Notes: a model not told the origin generated them from the sequence alone. Shown: positions 29,500-38,771, numbered from the stretch's first letter. The stretch is 64,000 nt of DNA from a bacterium (GCA_035527515.1 DATLAJ010000146.1:65406-129405); one strand, 5' to 3'. Numbers and translations are program-made.

Positions 29500-30591
29500 T
29501 TACCGTCTCAGAATCTCAACGAGAGGTGAAACCTCTCTCTGTAATATCGGAAGATCAACCACGATATTGCCCAACCTCTCCGATTCGTAGATCGCCCAGA
29601 TTATGTGCAGCGACTCTCTGGCGTCTCTTCCGCTTGACCTGTTCGCTTTCACGCCTTCAATAACGCCGACCAAGTTCTCGACCATTGACAGGTATGAGCT
29701 CTTATAGACTTCAGGAAGCGGAAATGGTTTGGCCGAAAGCTCGCGAAAACCGTCGAAACTCTGCGAATGTTCGCTTATCCAAAGGTCGTTGATCCCGTTC
29801 CCGACAGATATCTTGCCCTTCGCGCCCCAAAACTCCAGCGCGAAGTAAAAATACGCCCTCCTGCCGCCCACCTCCACGTTGGCCTGTATCCCACTCTCGA
29901 GCGATAGCGTCGCGTTCGCCGAATCCTCTATCGGAAGCCTCGTGTTACGTTGGACGAAGCCGACCACGGAGCTCACATCGCCGGCAAAGAAGCGAAGCAG
30001 ATCGAAAAGGTGCGTTCCATCGTGCAGCAGGGGCCCGCCGCCCACTAAGGACAGGTCGCTCTTCCAGCTCTCTTCGTCCGGGACCCCACAGAGCATCGCA
30101 CCCCAGATGCTTCTCAGCGGGCCGATGACGTCATCCTCGATGAGCCGCTTGGCGGCAATGAATCGCTGGTCCCAACGCCGCTCGTGGTTCACCATCAGAA
30201 CCACGCCGTTGCTCTCGCACTCGCTGATCATCTCGTCCGCGTCCGCAAGCGAGAGCGCAATCGGCTTCTCGCAGAGTATCCCCTTGACGCCACAGTTGGC
30301 CGCCTCGACGACTATGTCCTTGTGCGTGCTGGTCCATGAGGCCACGGAGATTATCTCCGGCCTCTCCTTGGCCAAGAGCTCTCGGTAGTCGAGATAGAGC
30401 CGGTCAACGCCCCAATCGGCCCTGAACGACGCGAGCCGGTCTGGGTCGATGTCGCAGGCGCACGTTACATCCGTGTGCTCACACCCGGCGAAAGCGCCGG
30501 CGTGCGTGCATGGTTTTCGCCTGTAAGGGTCTCTCGCAAGGAGCGAGCCCACGCGTCCACAACCCACAATCCCTACTTTTAACCTGGCCAT
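29500..30591 (-). CDS. Gfo/Idh/MocA-family NAD(P)-dependent oxidoreductase
   Basis: This 363-residue sugar-type dehydrogenase has a Rossmann N-terminus (KVGIVGCGRVGSLLA), the family signature GILCEKPIALSLADADEM with the catalytic-site Lys, and a C-terminal substrate domain with GGGPLLHDGTHLFDLLRFF carrying the usual Asp-x3-His. Members act on sugars, inositol or nucleotide sugars; the substrate is not evident. galT downstream and glycosyltransferases nearby make a nucleotide-sugar or surface-glycan role plausible but unproven. A MITE-like element begins only 9 bp upstream of its start codon, so its promoter has been displaced or provided by the element. Confidence 0.88.
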   Translation of the reverse strand: MARLKVGIVGCGRVGSLLARDPYRRKPCTHAGAFAGCEHTDVTCACDIDPDRLASFRADWGVDRLYLDYRELLAKERPEIISVASWTSTHKDIVVEAANCGVKGILCEKPIALSLADADEMISECESNGVVLMVNHERRWDQRFIAAKRLIEDDVIGPLRSIWGAMLCGVPDEESWKSDLSLVGGGPLLHDGTHLFDLLRFFAGDVSSVVGFVQRNTRLPIEDSANATLSLESGIQANVEVGGRRAYFYFALEFWGAKGKISVGNGINDLWISEHSQSFDGFRELSAKPFPLPEVYKSSYLSMVENLVGVIEGVKANRSSGRDARESLHIIWAIYESERLGNIVVDLPILQREVSPLVEILRR

Positions 30592-30600
30592 GTCTCTCTA

Positions 30601-30855
30601 GAGGCTGTCCCATAAGTCCGTTTTGCCTGTGTCGGGGCGATTCACGAATCGCCCTGGTCTAATTCGATCGGGCACCTTGGGGGCGGTTCGTGAACCGCCC
30701 CTACACGACGTCGATGTCGTTTTATAGCCACATTGGGGACGTCAGGCCCGTCTGAGCACGCCACCCCTTGATCTTGACAACCTGTCTGATTTCCTGTATT
30801 ATCCTCGTGCGGGAGAACAGTAAAACCTCTATCAGCCAACTTATTGGACAGCCTC
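30601..30855. mobile_element. MITE-like element with 17-bp terminal inverted repeats
   Basis: The left end GAGGCTGTCCCATAAGT (30601-30617) and the right end ACTTATTGGACAGCCTC (30839-30855) are inverted copies with one mismatch. TCTA flanks both sides as a likely target duplication. Inside are two long hairpins, GGCGATTC/GAATCGCC (30634-30654) and GGCGGTTC/GAACCGCC (30680-30701), and no transposase. The ends resemble those of IS4/IS5-type DDE elements (family knowledge), so it may be mobilised in trans. Related copies are at 34422 and 46914. The remaining gap to 30945 holds nothing recognisable. Confidence 0.75.
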
Positions 30856-30945
30856 TCTAGTAGGATGTTTTGGCCGGTTTGTCAAGAGATTAGATGCCAT
30901 ATAAGCCTCCACGCTGCAGCAAACCTCAACTTTCCAATCAGGCAC

Positions 30946-32316
30946 TCATCTCATTCGCCGTTGAGCCATCATCGCGACAACGTGGATGGCATCCCAACTG
31001 GAGCCGAACGGAGGCGAGTATGGCAGATCGAGCTGCATCAGGTCCTTCACTGACAGCCCTCCGTGGATGGCCGCTACGAACGCGTCCATTCTTGCCACGA
31101 CGCCCTCCTGGCCGACCGCCTGAGCGCCGAGAAGCTTGCCGGTCTCCGGACAGAATACCACCTTCAACTTCAGGGGCCTTGCGTTGGGGTAATAGGTAGC
31201 GTGAGAATGGCCCATGAACGCCTGGCCTGCGGCCTGAAGGCCGCATTTTTTCGCCGCCTGAAGCGTAAGTCCGGTCGAGGCGAAAACCAGCCCGAACGCT
31301 CCCGAGATGCTGGTCCCGAGAATGCCCGCAAATCGTGAATCGCCGCCCGCGGCGTTCTCGCCAGCGACTTTCCCCTGCTTCTCCGCCACGGTGGCGAGCG
31401 GCATGTAGGTTTCTCCGCCCGTTACGATGCTCCTGGCCTGACAGCAATCACCGGCCGCGAGAACGTCCGGGGCAGATGTTCGTTGGTGCTCATCCACAAC
31501 CACGGCGCCCAACTCGCCCGTGTCGATGCCCGCGGCCCTCGCGAGCTCGACGTTCGGCGAGACACCCAGCGAGAGAATGACAACGCCGGCATCGATCGAC
31601 TGCCCGCCCGCCAACACACCATTGACCCGGCCACCAGGGCCGCAGGTGATCTTCTCCAACGGAGAGCCGGTCAACACCTCCACGCCGTTTTCCTCCAGAT
31701 GCTGCTGAACTATCGCCGCGATGTCCGGGTCCAGGCTGACGAGAATGTTCTGGAGCATCTCGACCACCACCACCCGAACCCCGAGCCGAGCCAGCGCCTC
31801 GGCCATCTCAAGCCCGATGTAGCCCGCTCCGACGATGACCGCGCGACTTGGGGAACGCTCCTGAATGTATTCCTTGATCCTTGTCGCGTCCCCGATGTTT
31901 CTGAGCGTGAACACACCCTCCGCCCGGACTCCCTCAACTGGCGGCAGCTTGGGCGAGGCGCCTGTCGCCAAGACCAGCTTGTCATATCCAAGCTCGTATT
32001 CGCTGCCAGCGTCGAGGTCCGCACAGACAAGCGATCTCCCCTCGGTATCAATGGAGATTGCCCTCTGCTTGAGGCGCAGGTCGATCCCCATCTTGTCTCT
32101 AATGACTTTGGGCTCGGCGAACGTAAGCTTCTTGATGTCTTGGACCTCACCGCCGATGAAGTATGGCAGTCCGCACGGCGAGCTCGACGAGTATATCGAC
32201 TGCTCAACGACAGTTACTCTCGCTCGCCGGTCTATTTTCCTGGCCGCAGCCGCAGCGCCAAGTCCGGCCGTTTGCGCTCCAATCACGACAATTTTCTTAC
32301 CGTCTGTCAACGTCAT
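30946..32316 (-). CDS. CoA-disulfide reductase / NADH oxidase-like flavoprotein
   Basis: This 456-residue FAD/NAD(P) disulfide oxidoreductase has VVIGAQTAGLGAAAAARK for FAD binding, the single redox Cys48 in SSSSPCGLPYFIGGEV typical of the CoADR/NADH oxidase/persulfide reductase group, VIVGAGYIGLEMAEALARLG for NAD(P)H, and VLAAGDC for the second FAD contact. Members reduce CoA disulfide, polysulfide or oxygen. No C-terminal rhodanese domain is fused. The start is ATG with an SD-like GTGAGG. It is divergent from trxB across about 300 bp that should hold both promoters. Confidence 0.88.
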   Translation of the reverse strand: MTLTDGKKIVVIGAQTAGLGAAAAARKIDRRARVTVVEQSIYSSSSPCGLPYFIGGEVQDIKKLTFAEPKVIRDKMGIDLRLKQRAISIDTEGRSLVCADLDAGSEYELGYDKLVLATGASPKLPPVEGVRAEGVFTLRNIGDATRIKEYIQERSPSRAVIVGAGYIGLEMAEALARLGVRVVVVEMLQNILVSLDPDIAAIVQQHLEENGVEVLTGSPLEKITCGPGGRVNGVLAGGQSIDAGVVILSLGVSPNVELARAAGIDTGELGAVVVDEHQRTSAPDVLAAGDCCQARSIVTGGETYMPLATVAEKQGKVAGENAAGGDSRFAGILGTSISGAFGLVFASTGLTLQAAKKCGLQAAGQAFMGHSHATYYPNARPLKLKVVFCPETGKLLGAQAVGQEGVVARMDAFVAAIHGGLSVKDLMQLDLPYSPPFGSSWDAIHVVAMMAQRRMR

Positions 32317-32612
32317 TACCTCACTTAGTTAGGCCATCCTGTAGTCTGCCGATGGCCCAGATAAGCCCGTCTAAACGAAAAATCTTGACTGAAGGGTCAA
32401 ATCTGTAAACAATCCGCATGGTTGTCGCGGCGTTAGTAGTCTGCCTCGAGACGGATGTTTTGCCAATCCGTTTAATACAACAATCGAATGCGGAGATATT
32501 TGGTTGATTTCGCCGATTTTCTAGCGATTTCTGGGCTTGAGTATGCCCGCGCGCTCCGAGAACTACAACGGCGCTATTGTCTTGGAGTGGAAGCCATGTT
32601 GGAGGTAATCTT

Positions 32613-33554
32613 ATGTTAGAAGGTTTTGACCCTAACAATACTGTCGTAGTTGTCGGCGCAGGGCCCGCCGGGATGTCAGCCGCGGTCTATGCCGAGAGAT
32701 CGGGAGTGAACGTCTTGTTGCTCGAGAGGATAAGCCCCGGCGGTCAGATAATGACAACGCGCAGGATCGACAACTATCTCGGATTCCCAGTCGGCACATC
32801 CACCTTCGCGCTCGTTGCGAAGTTCAAGGAGCACCTCGCCTCGTGTGGTGTCGAGGTTATTTCAGCAAACGCGGCCAAGATAGTGCCAGGGCAGCTCTTG
32901 ACGGTGGAAACCGCGAGTGGACCTGCCTACCAGTGCAGGGCTGTGATCGTTGCTACGGGAGCGCGTCCCAGGCTTCTGGGGGTGCCGGGAGAGGGGAGGC
33001 TCTTTGGCAAAGGAGTCTCGACCTGTGCGGTCTGCGACGGCAATTTCTTTAGGAACCAAGACATCGCCGTGGTTGGGGGTGGCACAACCGCCGTGGAGGA
33101 TGTCATCTATCTTTCCCACATAGTCAGGAAAATCTATCACATCCACAGACGCGATCAGTTGAGGCTCGCCGGCGAGACATCCGATGAGCTGTCCAAACTT
33201 GAGAATGTTGAGCGGGTCTTCAGCCACACGGTCGAGAAAATCGTGGGTGAGGACGAGGTCGAGGCGATACAGGTCAAAAGTCGCAAGGACGGCAGCGTCC
33301 GGGAGCTTGCGGTGAGCGCGGTGTTCGTCTCTATTGGAATAACGCCGAACACGGAGTTCGTTCAGGGCCTTTTGGAGATGGACGATGCCGGATTCATTGT
33401 CGCCAAGAATGATATGTCCACCTCTGTCGAGGGCATCTTCGCTGCGGGCGACGTCAGGACCTCGCATCTCAGGCAGGTCTGCACGGCGGTCGCGGACGGC
33501 GCCATCGCCGGAATCTCTGCCGCAAAGCTGATAACGGGCATAGCCCTCGCTTGA
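32613..33554 (+). CDS. trxB: Thioredoxin reductase
   Basis: A low-molecular-weight, bacterial-type TrxB (313 residues). It has VVVGAGPAGMSAAVYAERSG for FAD, ISPGGQIMTT, the redox pair C138-AV-C141-D, VVGGGTTAVEDVIYLS for NADPH and IFAAGDVRTSHLRQV at the end. The enzyme passes NADPH electrons to thioredoxin. The start was placed at ATG 32613, which has an SD (GGAGG) 7 nt upstream, rather than at 32577. A glycosyltransferase gene starts 1 bp after its stop, probably in the same transcript. Confidence 0.93.
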   Translation: MLEGFDPNNTVVVVGAGPAGMSAAVYAERSGVNVLLLERISPGGQIMTTRRIDNYLGFPVGTSTFALVAKFKEHLASCGVEVISANAAKIVPGQLLTVETASGPAYQCRAVIVATGARPRLLGVPGEGRLFGKGVSTCAVCDGNFFRNQDIAVVGGGTTAVEDVIYLSHIVRKIYHIHRRDQLRLAGETSDELSKLENVERVFSHTVEKIVGEDEVEAIQVKSRKDGSVRELAVSAVFVSIGITPNTEFVQGLLEMDDAGFIVAKNDMSTSVEGIFAAGDVRTSHLRQVCTAVADGAIAGISAAKLITGIALA

Positions 33555-33555
33555 C

Positions 33556-34407
33556 GTGCGAATAACGGCCGCTATCCCTTGCTACAACGCGGAGAGGTTC
33601 ATCAGCAGCTGCCTCGAGTCGCTGATCGCACAGTCCCGACCGCCGGACGAGATCATCGTTGTTGACGATGGCTCGACCGACCGGACTGCCGAGATATTGT
33701 CATCACGCCGCGATGTGAAGGTCATCACGCTCAAACAGAACAGGGGCGTCGCACACGCCCGGAACGTTCTCACAAAAAACGCCTCGGGCGAAGTCATCGT
33801 GTTCATCGATGCGGACGCGGTCGCCGATCCCAACCTCATTCAAGAGCTTGAAGTCGCTTATGAGGCGGGCGTGGCGGGTGTGGGAGGGCGAGCGATTGAG
33901 CAGCGAGAGGAGTCTCTTGCGGACAGGTGGCGTAGGCTCCATGCCTCTCAGGGCTACGGGAGCGAACAAAAATCTAATGTCGCGTTTCTCTGGGGCGTGT
34001 GCAGCTCGTATTTCAGGAACGTCCTGGTCGAGGCGGCCGGATTCGACGAGCGCTTCCGGACCAACGGTGAGGACACCGAGATAGGCTTTCGCCTCGAATC
34101 GATGGGCAAGCGGCTGGACTACAACCCAAAGGCGATCGTGCACCATCAGCGAACTGACAGCATCCTAAGTCTCTGCAAGATGATGTTCCGCTGGTATTAC
34201 TGGGGCTACATCGCCATGCGCAAGGTCCGAGGCGCTGCGTTTCTCTTCTACATTAAGACAATCGTCAAAGTTCTCCTACGCAACCTCCACGCCGACCTGA
34301 TCCAGGAGAGGTCCCCGCGACTCGCGTTCGTGTCCGTTCTAATGTCCCGCGTCGAGCTACTAGCCACACTCAAGGCTGCGCTCACGGCACGACGCGTGCT
34401 GAAATAA
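33556..34407 (+). CDS. Family 2 glycosyltransferase
   Basis: This 283-residue GT-A glycosyltransferase has ITAAIPCYNAERFI at the start, DEIIVVDDGSTD, a DXD motif in VFIDADA (about residue 85) and FDERFRTNGEDTEIGFRLES containing the ED catalytic-base region. A hydrophobic C-terminal stretch may contact the membrane. It starts with GTG one base after the trxB stop. It is clearly paralogous to the protein at 47013, sharing CSSY/CCSYRR and FRTNGED. Sugar donor and acceptor are unknown. Confidence 0.9.
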   Translation: MRITAAIPCYNAERFISSCLESLIAQSRPPDEIIVVDDGSTDRTAEILSSRRDVKVITLKQNRGVAHARNVLTKNASGEVIVFIDADAVADPNLIQELEVAYEAGVAGVGGRAIEQREESLADRWRRLHASQGYGSEQKSNVAFLWGVCSSYFRNVLVEAAGFDERFRTNGEDTEIGFRLESMGKRLDYNPKAIVHHQRTDSILSLCKMMFRWYYWGYIAMRKVRGAAFLFYIKTIVKVLLRNLHADLIQERSPRLAFVSVLMSRVELLATLKAALTARRVLK

Positions 34408-34421
34408 AAACCTCGATTTAA

Positions 34422-34594
34422 GAGGCCGTCCAATAAGTGCATCCGCATGCGAGAATCCCTGTGTTTGTGGATGGATGGCCCTATATGTAGGGGCGGTTCA
34501 CGAACCGCCCGACTTCAGCGCCACAACATATTGTGGGCGATTCGTGAATCGACCCTACAAAAAAACACGGCTGACCCCTTTATCGGACAGCCTC
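34422..34594. mobile_element. MITE-like element, second copy
   Basis: The left end GAGGCCGTCCAATAAGT (34422-34438) and the inverted right end CTTTATCGGACAGCCTC (34578-34594) match the ends of the element at 30601 with a few changes. Two hairpins of the same type are inside (34490-34510 and 34535-34555). No obvious target duplication remains. It lies 14 bp after the glycosyltransferase stop, so it may also act as a transcript end. Confidence 0.65.
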
Positions 34595-34640
34595 CGTAAT
34601 CCAAGGTCAGACCCCGGCCCATCAACCGTTTGAAAAATGT

Positions 34641-34743
34641 GCGGTTCCGTGTTACTCTCTTTTGGATTGGATTCTATGTATTCTTGCACTTCGATCACAG
34701 GGCACTGCGCAGATAACGCTAACCCCCAAAAAGGGAAGGAGCC
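34641..34743 (+). promoter_or_regulatory. Leader of the second beta-helix gene, copy of 3393-3495
   Basis: The sequence aligns along its length with the leader at 3393-3495, including GGTTCCGTGTTA, AGGGCAC-GCGCAGATAAC and the SD region AAAAAGGGAAGGAGCC. Both genes then begin with the same codons for MRTA. Shared regulation is inferred. Confidence 0.5.
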
Positions 34744-36636
34744 ATGAGAACAGCATTTGTATGTACCATTCTTGCGGCCTTTGCCTTGCTGCCTATGGCG
34801 GTTCTGGCTGAGCCAACGATCACGATCTACACGGATGCCGACACGTATCAGTCCGGCGACACAATTGAGGTTAGCCTGTCCGCCGAGAATCACGGCGAGG
34901 GAATGTCCGTTGACGTGTATGTCGGTTTGCTGACGCCTGATGGCGGCCTCTATACCCTTAGCCCGTATGGCCAGCACGGCTGGTCAGGGAGTGTTGAGGC
35001 TTGGATTCCTGGCATATACGTGCCCAGTCCATTCACTATGAGCCGGACGCCGTTGTTCTGGTTTGACCTTCCCTGCTACATGCCCCCAATCAGCGATGAG
35101 GGGGAATATAACTTCGCGGTGGTTCTCACGTGCGCCGGCACGATGCAGTGGATAAGCGACCTGAGTTTGGCCCCATTCACAGTTGGCGCCTCAGCTGCAT
35201 CGCATTATTACGTTGACGGCGAGGCAGGTAACGATTCAAACGACGGCTCCGAAGGCTCGCCGTGGAAGACGATAACACATGCGCTCGCATCCGCGCTCAG
35301 CACCCCTGCCACCATCCACGTTGCCGCCGGCACATACTCATCCTCGACAAACGGAGAGACGTTTCCACTCGACATGAAGAGCTATGTATCGCTTCAGGGC
35401 GAAGGCTCAGAGAGCACAATCCTCGACGCGCAGCAGGCCGCTTATCACGTTATCTACTGCTCCTACGTTAGTCACCTGAGCATTGAGCAATTGACAATAG
35501 CCGGGGGCGAAGCCAAGGGGGCTGAGCACACAGATAAACGAGGCGGCGGCATTTACTGCTCGGACAGCTCGCCAACCATTTCAAACAACAGAATCACTGC
35601 CAACACCGCCATCTCCGGCGGCGGTATAGGCTGCTGGGGCGGTTGGCCCACGATCTCAGGCAACACGATCTCGGGCAATAGTGCGGACTCAAACGCCGGC
35701 GGGATATACTGCGACCACAGTTCGCCGATGATCTCGAACAACACGATCTCAAAGAACACTGCTGACTGGGCCGGCGGGATATACTGCAGTGAGAGTTCTC
35801 CGACGATTGCGTGCAACGCGATCACGGCCAATACCGCCGGCGGGTTAGGCGGCGCGATACACTGCTGGGAGAGTTCGCCCACCATCGAGAACAACACGAT
35901 CTCGGGCAACAGGGCCCAACACGGGAGCGGGATATACTGCTGGCACGGTTGGCCCACGATCTCAGGCAACACGATCTCGGGCAATAGTGCGGACTCAAAC
36001 GCCGGCGGGATATACTGCGACCACAGTTCGCCGATGATCTCGAACAACACGATCACTCGTAACTCCTCGCTCGGCGTATACGGCTACAACGGCTACGGCG
36101 GTGGGATACTCTGCAACTACAGTTCGCCCACGATCGTAAACAACATCATCCAGGCCAACACCGCCATCTCTGGCGGCGGGATATTCTACTGGAGCAGTAC
36201 GCCAGCGATCGTAAACAATGCGATCTTAGACAACTCGGCCGGGCGCGGCGGCGGGATATCCTGCTGGGGCGGTTCGGCAACGATCGTGAACAACATCATC
36301 AAAGCCAACGCCGCCGACCGGGGCGGTGGGATGTATTGCAGCGGTTCGCCGACAATCATCGACTGCATTATCTGGGGCAACGGCGACGACCTATCTAGCT
36401 GTTCAGGGACGTATTGCTGCATCGAGGACGACGATGCGGGTGAGGGCAACATCCACGATGACCCGATGTTCGTCGAAGGTCCACTCGGCGAATACTATCT
36501 TGACCCCGATAGCCCGTGCATAGATGCGGGCAGTCGGCCGGCCGAGGATGCCGGGCTTTCTGATCGGACAACGCAGACGGACGGCACGCCGGATAGCGGG
36601 ATGGTAGATATGGGCTATCACTACCCATTGCCCTGA
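34744..36636 (+). CDS. Secreted right-handed beta-helix (DUF1565-type) protein
   Basis: This 630-residue protein is organised like the one at 3496: a signal peptide cleaved near VLA-EPTI, an N-terminal domain (TITIYTDADTYQSGDTIEVS), YYVDGEAGNDSNDGSEGSPW at about 157-176, and a long beta-helix with coils such as GGIYCDHSSPMISNNTI. It ends with the cap DPDSPCIDAGS...VDMGYHY. It is longer than its paralog because of extra coils, including an exact 108-bp internal duplication at 35641-35748 and 35947-36054. Its role is presumed extracellular binding or adhesion; no catalytic residues are evident. SD AAGGGAAGGAG. Confidence 0.88.
   Translation: MRTAFVCTILAAFALLPMAVLAEPTITIYTDADTYQSGDTIEVSLSAENHGEGMSVDVYVGLLTPDGGLYTLSPYGQHGWSGSVEAWIPGIYVPSPFTMSRTPLFWFDLPCYMPPISDEGEYNFAVVLTCAGTMQWISDLSLAPFTVGASAASHYYVDGEAGNDSNDGSEGSPWKTITHALASALSTPATIHVAAGTYSSSTNGETFPLDMKSYVSLQGEGSESTILDAQQAAYHVIYCSYVSHLSIEQLTIAGGEAKGAEHTDKRGGGIYCSDSSPTISNNRITANTAISGGGIGCWGGWPTISGNTISGNSADSNAGGIYCDHSSPMISNNTISKNTADWAGGIYCSESSPTIACNAITANTAGGLGGAIHCWESSPTIENNTISGNRAQHGSGIYCWHGWPTISGNTISGNSADSNAGGIYCDHSSPMISNNTITRNSSLGVYGYNGYGGGILCNYSSPTIVNNIIQANTAISGGGIFYWSSTPAIVNNAILDNSAGRGGGISCWGGSATIVNNIIKANAADRGGGMYCSGSPTIIDCIIWGNGDDLSSCSGTYCCIEDDDAGEGNIHDDPMFVEGPLGEYYLDPDSPCIDAGSRPAEDAGLSDRTTQTDGTPDSGMVDMGYHYPLP
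35641..36054 (+). repeat. Exact 108-bp intragenic direct repeat
   Basis: Positions 35641-35748 and 35947-36054 appear identical base for base, 306 bp (102 codons) apart and in frame. Each copy encodes about one and a half beta-helix coils. Perfect identity amid diverged neighbouring coils points to a recent duplication or gene conversion. Confidence 0.9.
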
Positions 36637-36778
36637 GGAGTTGGCGGTTGGCGGTTGACCTGAATGATGCGGGGATGCGCGCTCGGCGCCGATTGAGGAA
36701 ACGACCATTGAAACTTCGGGGTCAAGTTGTTACAACCACACGGGAAGACAGTCCATCACGAGTCACCAAGGAGTAACC

Positions 36779-37285
36779 ATGAAAACTAGTAGTCGCGTGG
36801 GTTTCAGCTTAGTTGCGTGTTTGATCTTGCTCGCCCTGCTCTCGACCTGCTTGCTTGCGGCAGAGGGCAACCCAGCAAAAGCGGCACCGAACTTCACGCT
36901 AACGGACGTGAACACGGGCAAGCAGGTATCTCTCTCCGACTTCAAGGGCAAGGTTGTGGTGATAGACTTCTGGGCCACGTGGTGCATCCCTTGCCGCAAG
37001 GCGCTGAAGTTCTACGAGAAACTTTACCGTGAGAAGCGCGATGAGGGACTGGTCATCATCGCTGTTTCGATAGACCAACGAGAGAAGAAGCTCAGAAACT
37101 ACGTCAGTAACCACCCAATTAGCTTCAATGTTCTTCACGATCCGGACAAGACTGTTATGAAGAAGTTCAAAGTGTTCAAGGTCCCGACGACATACATTGT
37201 CGATAGAGATGGAAAGATACAGAGCAAATACGTCGGCATCCTAGAGAAGGTTATCGAGGCGAGGGTGGAGGAGCTGCTCAAGTGA
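36779..37285 (+). CDS. TlpA/ResA-like exported thiol-disulfide oxidoreductase
   Basis: A 168-residue thioredoxin-fold protein with an N-terminal signal or anchor (FSLVACLILLALLSTCLLAA). The peroxiredoxin/TlpA entry is APNFTLTDVNTGKQVSLSDF, the redox motif is WATWC69-IP-C72, and the cis-Pro loop is KVPTTYIVDRDG. It acts in the periplasm, usually reducing disulfides in cytochrome maturation or envelope proteins. The start has an SD (AAGGAG). The stop overlaps the GTG of the DUF4266 gene, forming a three-gene envelope cassette. Confidence 0.92.
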   Translation: MKTSSRVGFSLVACLILLALLSTCLLAAEGNPAKAAPNFTLTDVNTGKQVSLSDFKGKVVVIDFWATWCIPCRKALKFYEKLYREKRDEGLVIIAVSIDQREKKLRNYVSNHPISFNVLHDPDKTVMKKFKVFKVPTTYIVDRDGKIQSKYVGILEKVIEARVEELLK

Positions 37286-37542
37286 GACGGACAGATGGAA
37301 CGCTAAACTCTGGCTCGTTGGCGATTTTGGCGCTTCTTTTGCTGGCGCTAGGGCTTTGTCAGGGCTGTGCGACGGTCAAACCCTACGAGATGGAGTTTCT
37401 GACGGACCCGATCATGCTTTTTGACGAGATAAATCCGGATGTCCCCACTCTTGAGTTCCTCGTTCTTGGGGACATAGAGAAGGCATGGGTCACTGGGGCC
37501 GGTGCAAGCGGCGGCGGATGTGTAAGCTGCGCAGGCAGGTAA
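37282..37542 (+). CDS. DUF4266 lipoprotein
   Basis: A small lipoprotein (86 residues) with a signal peptide and a lipobox ending at the Cys of LCQGC (about residue 29). The mature start is CATVKPYEMEFLTDPIM and the C-terminal tail GGGCVSCAGR is Gly/Cys-rich, a DUF4266 hallmark. It starts with GTG overlapping the TlpA stop (GTGA). DUF4266 proteins are commonly found beside a TlpA-like thioredoxin and DUF3570, as here. The function is unknown; the terminal CxxC suggests a thiol or metal partner of the TlpA protein. Confidence 0.85.
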   Translation: MRRTDGTLNSGSLAILALLLLALGLCQGCATVKPYEMEFLTDPIMLFDEINPDVPTLEFLVLGDIEKAWVTGAGASGGGCVSCAGR

Positions 37543-37552
37543 AGGAGTGCTC

Positions 37553-38728
37553 ATGATAACAAAATCTGGTGTTGGAAGGTCTGCGTTCGGCCTATGCACA
37601 TCCTTGTCAGCAGGCATCGCCATACTGCTTCTGATAGCTGCGGACGGTTATTGTGCGCAGGACCAATTCTCCTACAGCTACTTCTGCTATCGCGACGAGA
37701 ACGACACTATCAACGAGGCCTTTGCGCTCCGGCTTGACAAGCAGGTTCTGGAGAAGACCAAGCTGAAGTTCTCGTATCTGCACTCGGACACGAGATACTG
37801 GAAGGTACCATTGTGGGAGCCGCCCACCAGGTATTACTCACACGGCGACCAGTATTCGTTCAACGTCGAGCAGAAGACGTTCAAAGACGGCAAGCTCACG
37901 CTCGGATACGTTTTTACCGACCGCGCCATGAGGCTGACGGACGCATATCTCATCCATGAAATGGAGGAGAAGGCCAAACAAGACAGCGACCTCGGCCCGC
38001 TGCGCAAACCGAGGTCGAGCTCGTTCAACGTCACCTACTCGCAGCCTTTTTTCGACCAAAATACGACGGTCGAGGTTACCTATTCCCACACCGACTCTGA
38101 TCTCACGCCATACTGGGAATACGACATCAACACGCTGAGGTATCTCAGCGACAGGACAACCTCATATACCAACTCCGTTACGGCGACTGTAACGCAGATA
38201 TTCACCCAATACACAACTTGCCAACTAACGGCGTCCTATGCGACGCAATCAGACCTTCCTGCAACGCAGTCCTATTCGGCGAGCTTACATCAGTATTTGC
38301 CGAGTAGAACGTCGGTCCAGCTTTATTACCGTTACTCGCTGGATGACGATGCCTTCTACACGAACACCGTGGAGGCAAAGGTCTATCAATACGTAATCGA
38401 CGAGATAATCCTGATGGCGAGGTTCCGCTGGCATGTTGAGGACGATCCGAGCTTGGACGAGGAGCAGGAATGGACGCTTTGGCAGCAGCAGGAGTTCGGC
38501 GAGGACCTGAGCGTCAGCCTGTTTCCGTGCCTGACGACAACGGTCGGGGGAGGCGTCATAATCGACGTTCTGGGGCTTGCGGGCAATCCCACGTGGCTTG
38601 GTGGGGGCTATCTTGACAAGGTCAACCTTGACATCCGCTACAACCGCTTTAGATACACCAGCAGGTTCGAGCGGGACGAGCATCTCGATGGGGACATGTA
38701 TTCCGCGGGCCTAGGCTTCTTGTTCTGA
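37553..38728 (+). CDS. DUF3570 outer-membrane beta-barrel protein
   Basis: This 391-residue protein has an N-terminal signal (SLSAGIAILLLIAADGYCA) followed by alternating amphipathic strands such as KLKFSYLHSDTRYW, TVEVTYSHTDSD and SVQLYYRYSLDDD. It ends in a terminal aromatic, GLGFLF, as in outer-membrane barrels. It matches the DUF3570 layout and position after TlpA and DUF4266. ATG 37553 is preferred over GTG 37547 because of the SD AAAGGAG. A role as an outer-membrane component of a redox or metal-related export system is inferred only from neighbours. Confidence 0.85.
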   Translation: MITKSGVGRSAFGLCTSLSAGIAILLLIAADGYCAQDQFSYSYFCYRDENDTINEAFALRLDKQVLEKTKLKFSYLHSDTRYWKVPLWEPPTRYYSHGDQYSFNVEQKTFKDGKLTLGYVFTDRAMRLTDAYLIHEMEEKAKQDSDLGPLRKPRSSSFNVTYSQPFFDQNTTVEVTYSHTDSDLTPYWEYDINTLRYLSDRTTSYTNSVTATVTQIFTQYTTCQLTASYATQSDLPATQSYSASLHQYLPSRTSVQLYYRYSLDDDAFYTNTVEAKVYQYVIDEIILMARFRWHVEDDPSLDEEQEWTLWQQQEFGEDLSVSLFPCLTTTVGGGVIIDVLGLAGNPTWLGGGYLDKVNLDIRYNRFRYTSRFERDEHLDGDMYSAGLGFLF

Positions 38729-38771
38729 AGCGTGGTGGGTGTTCTGAGCCTCGAGCCGCGCACGAACCGGC

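Noticed and set aside
35550-36360. Regular repeats that could suggest a CRISPR or satellite array
   Set aside because: They are in frame and encode beta-helix coils; there are no constant repeats with unique spacers.
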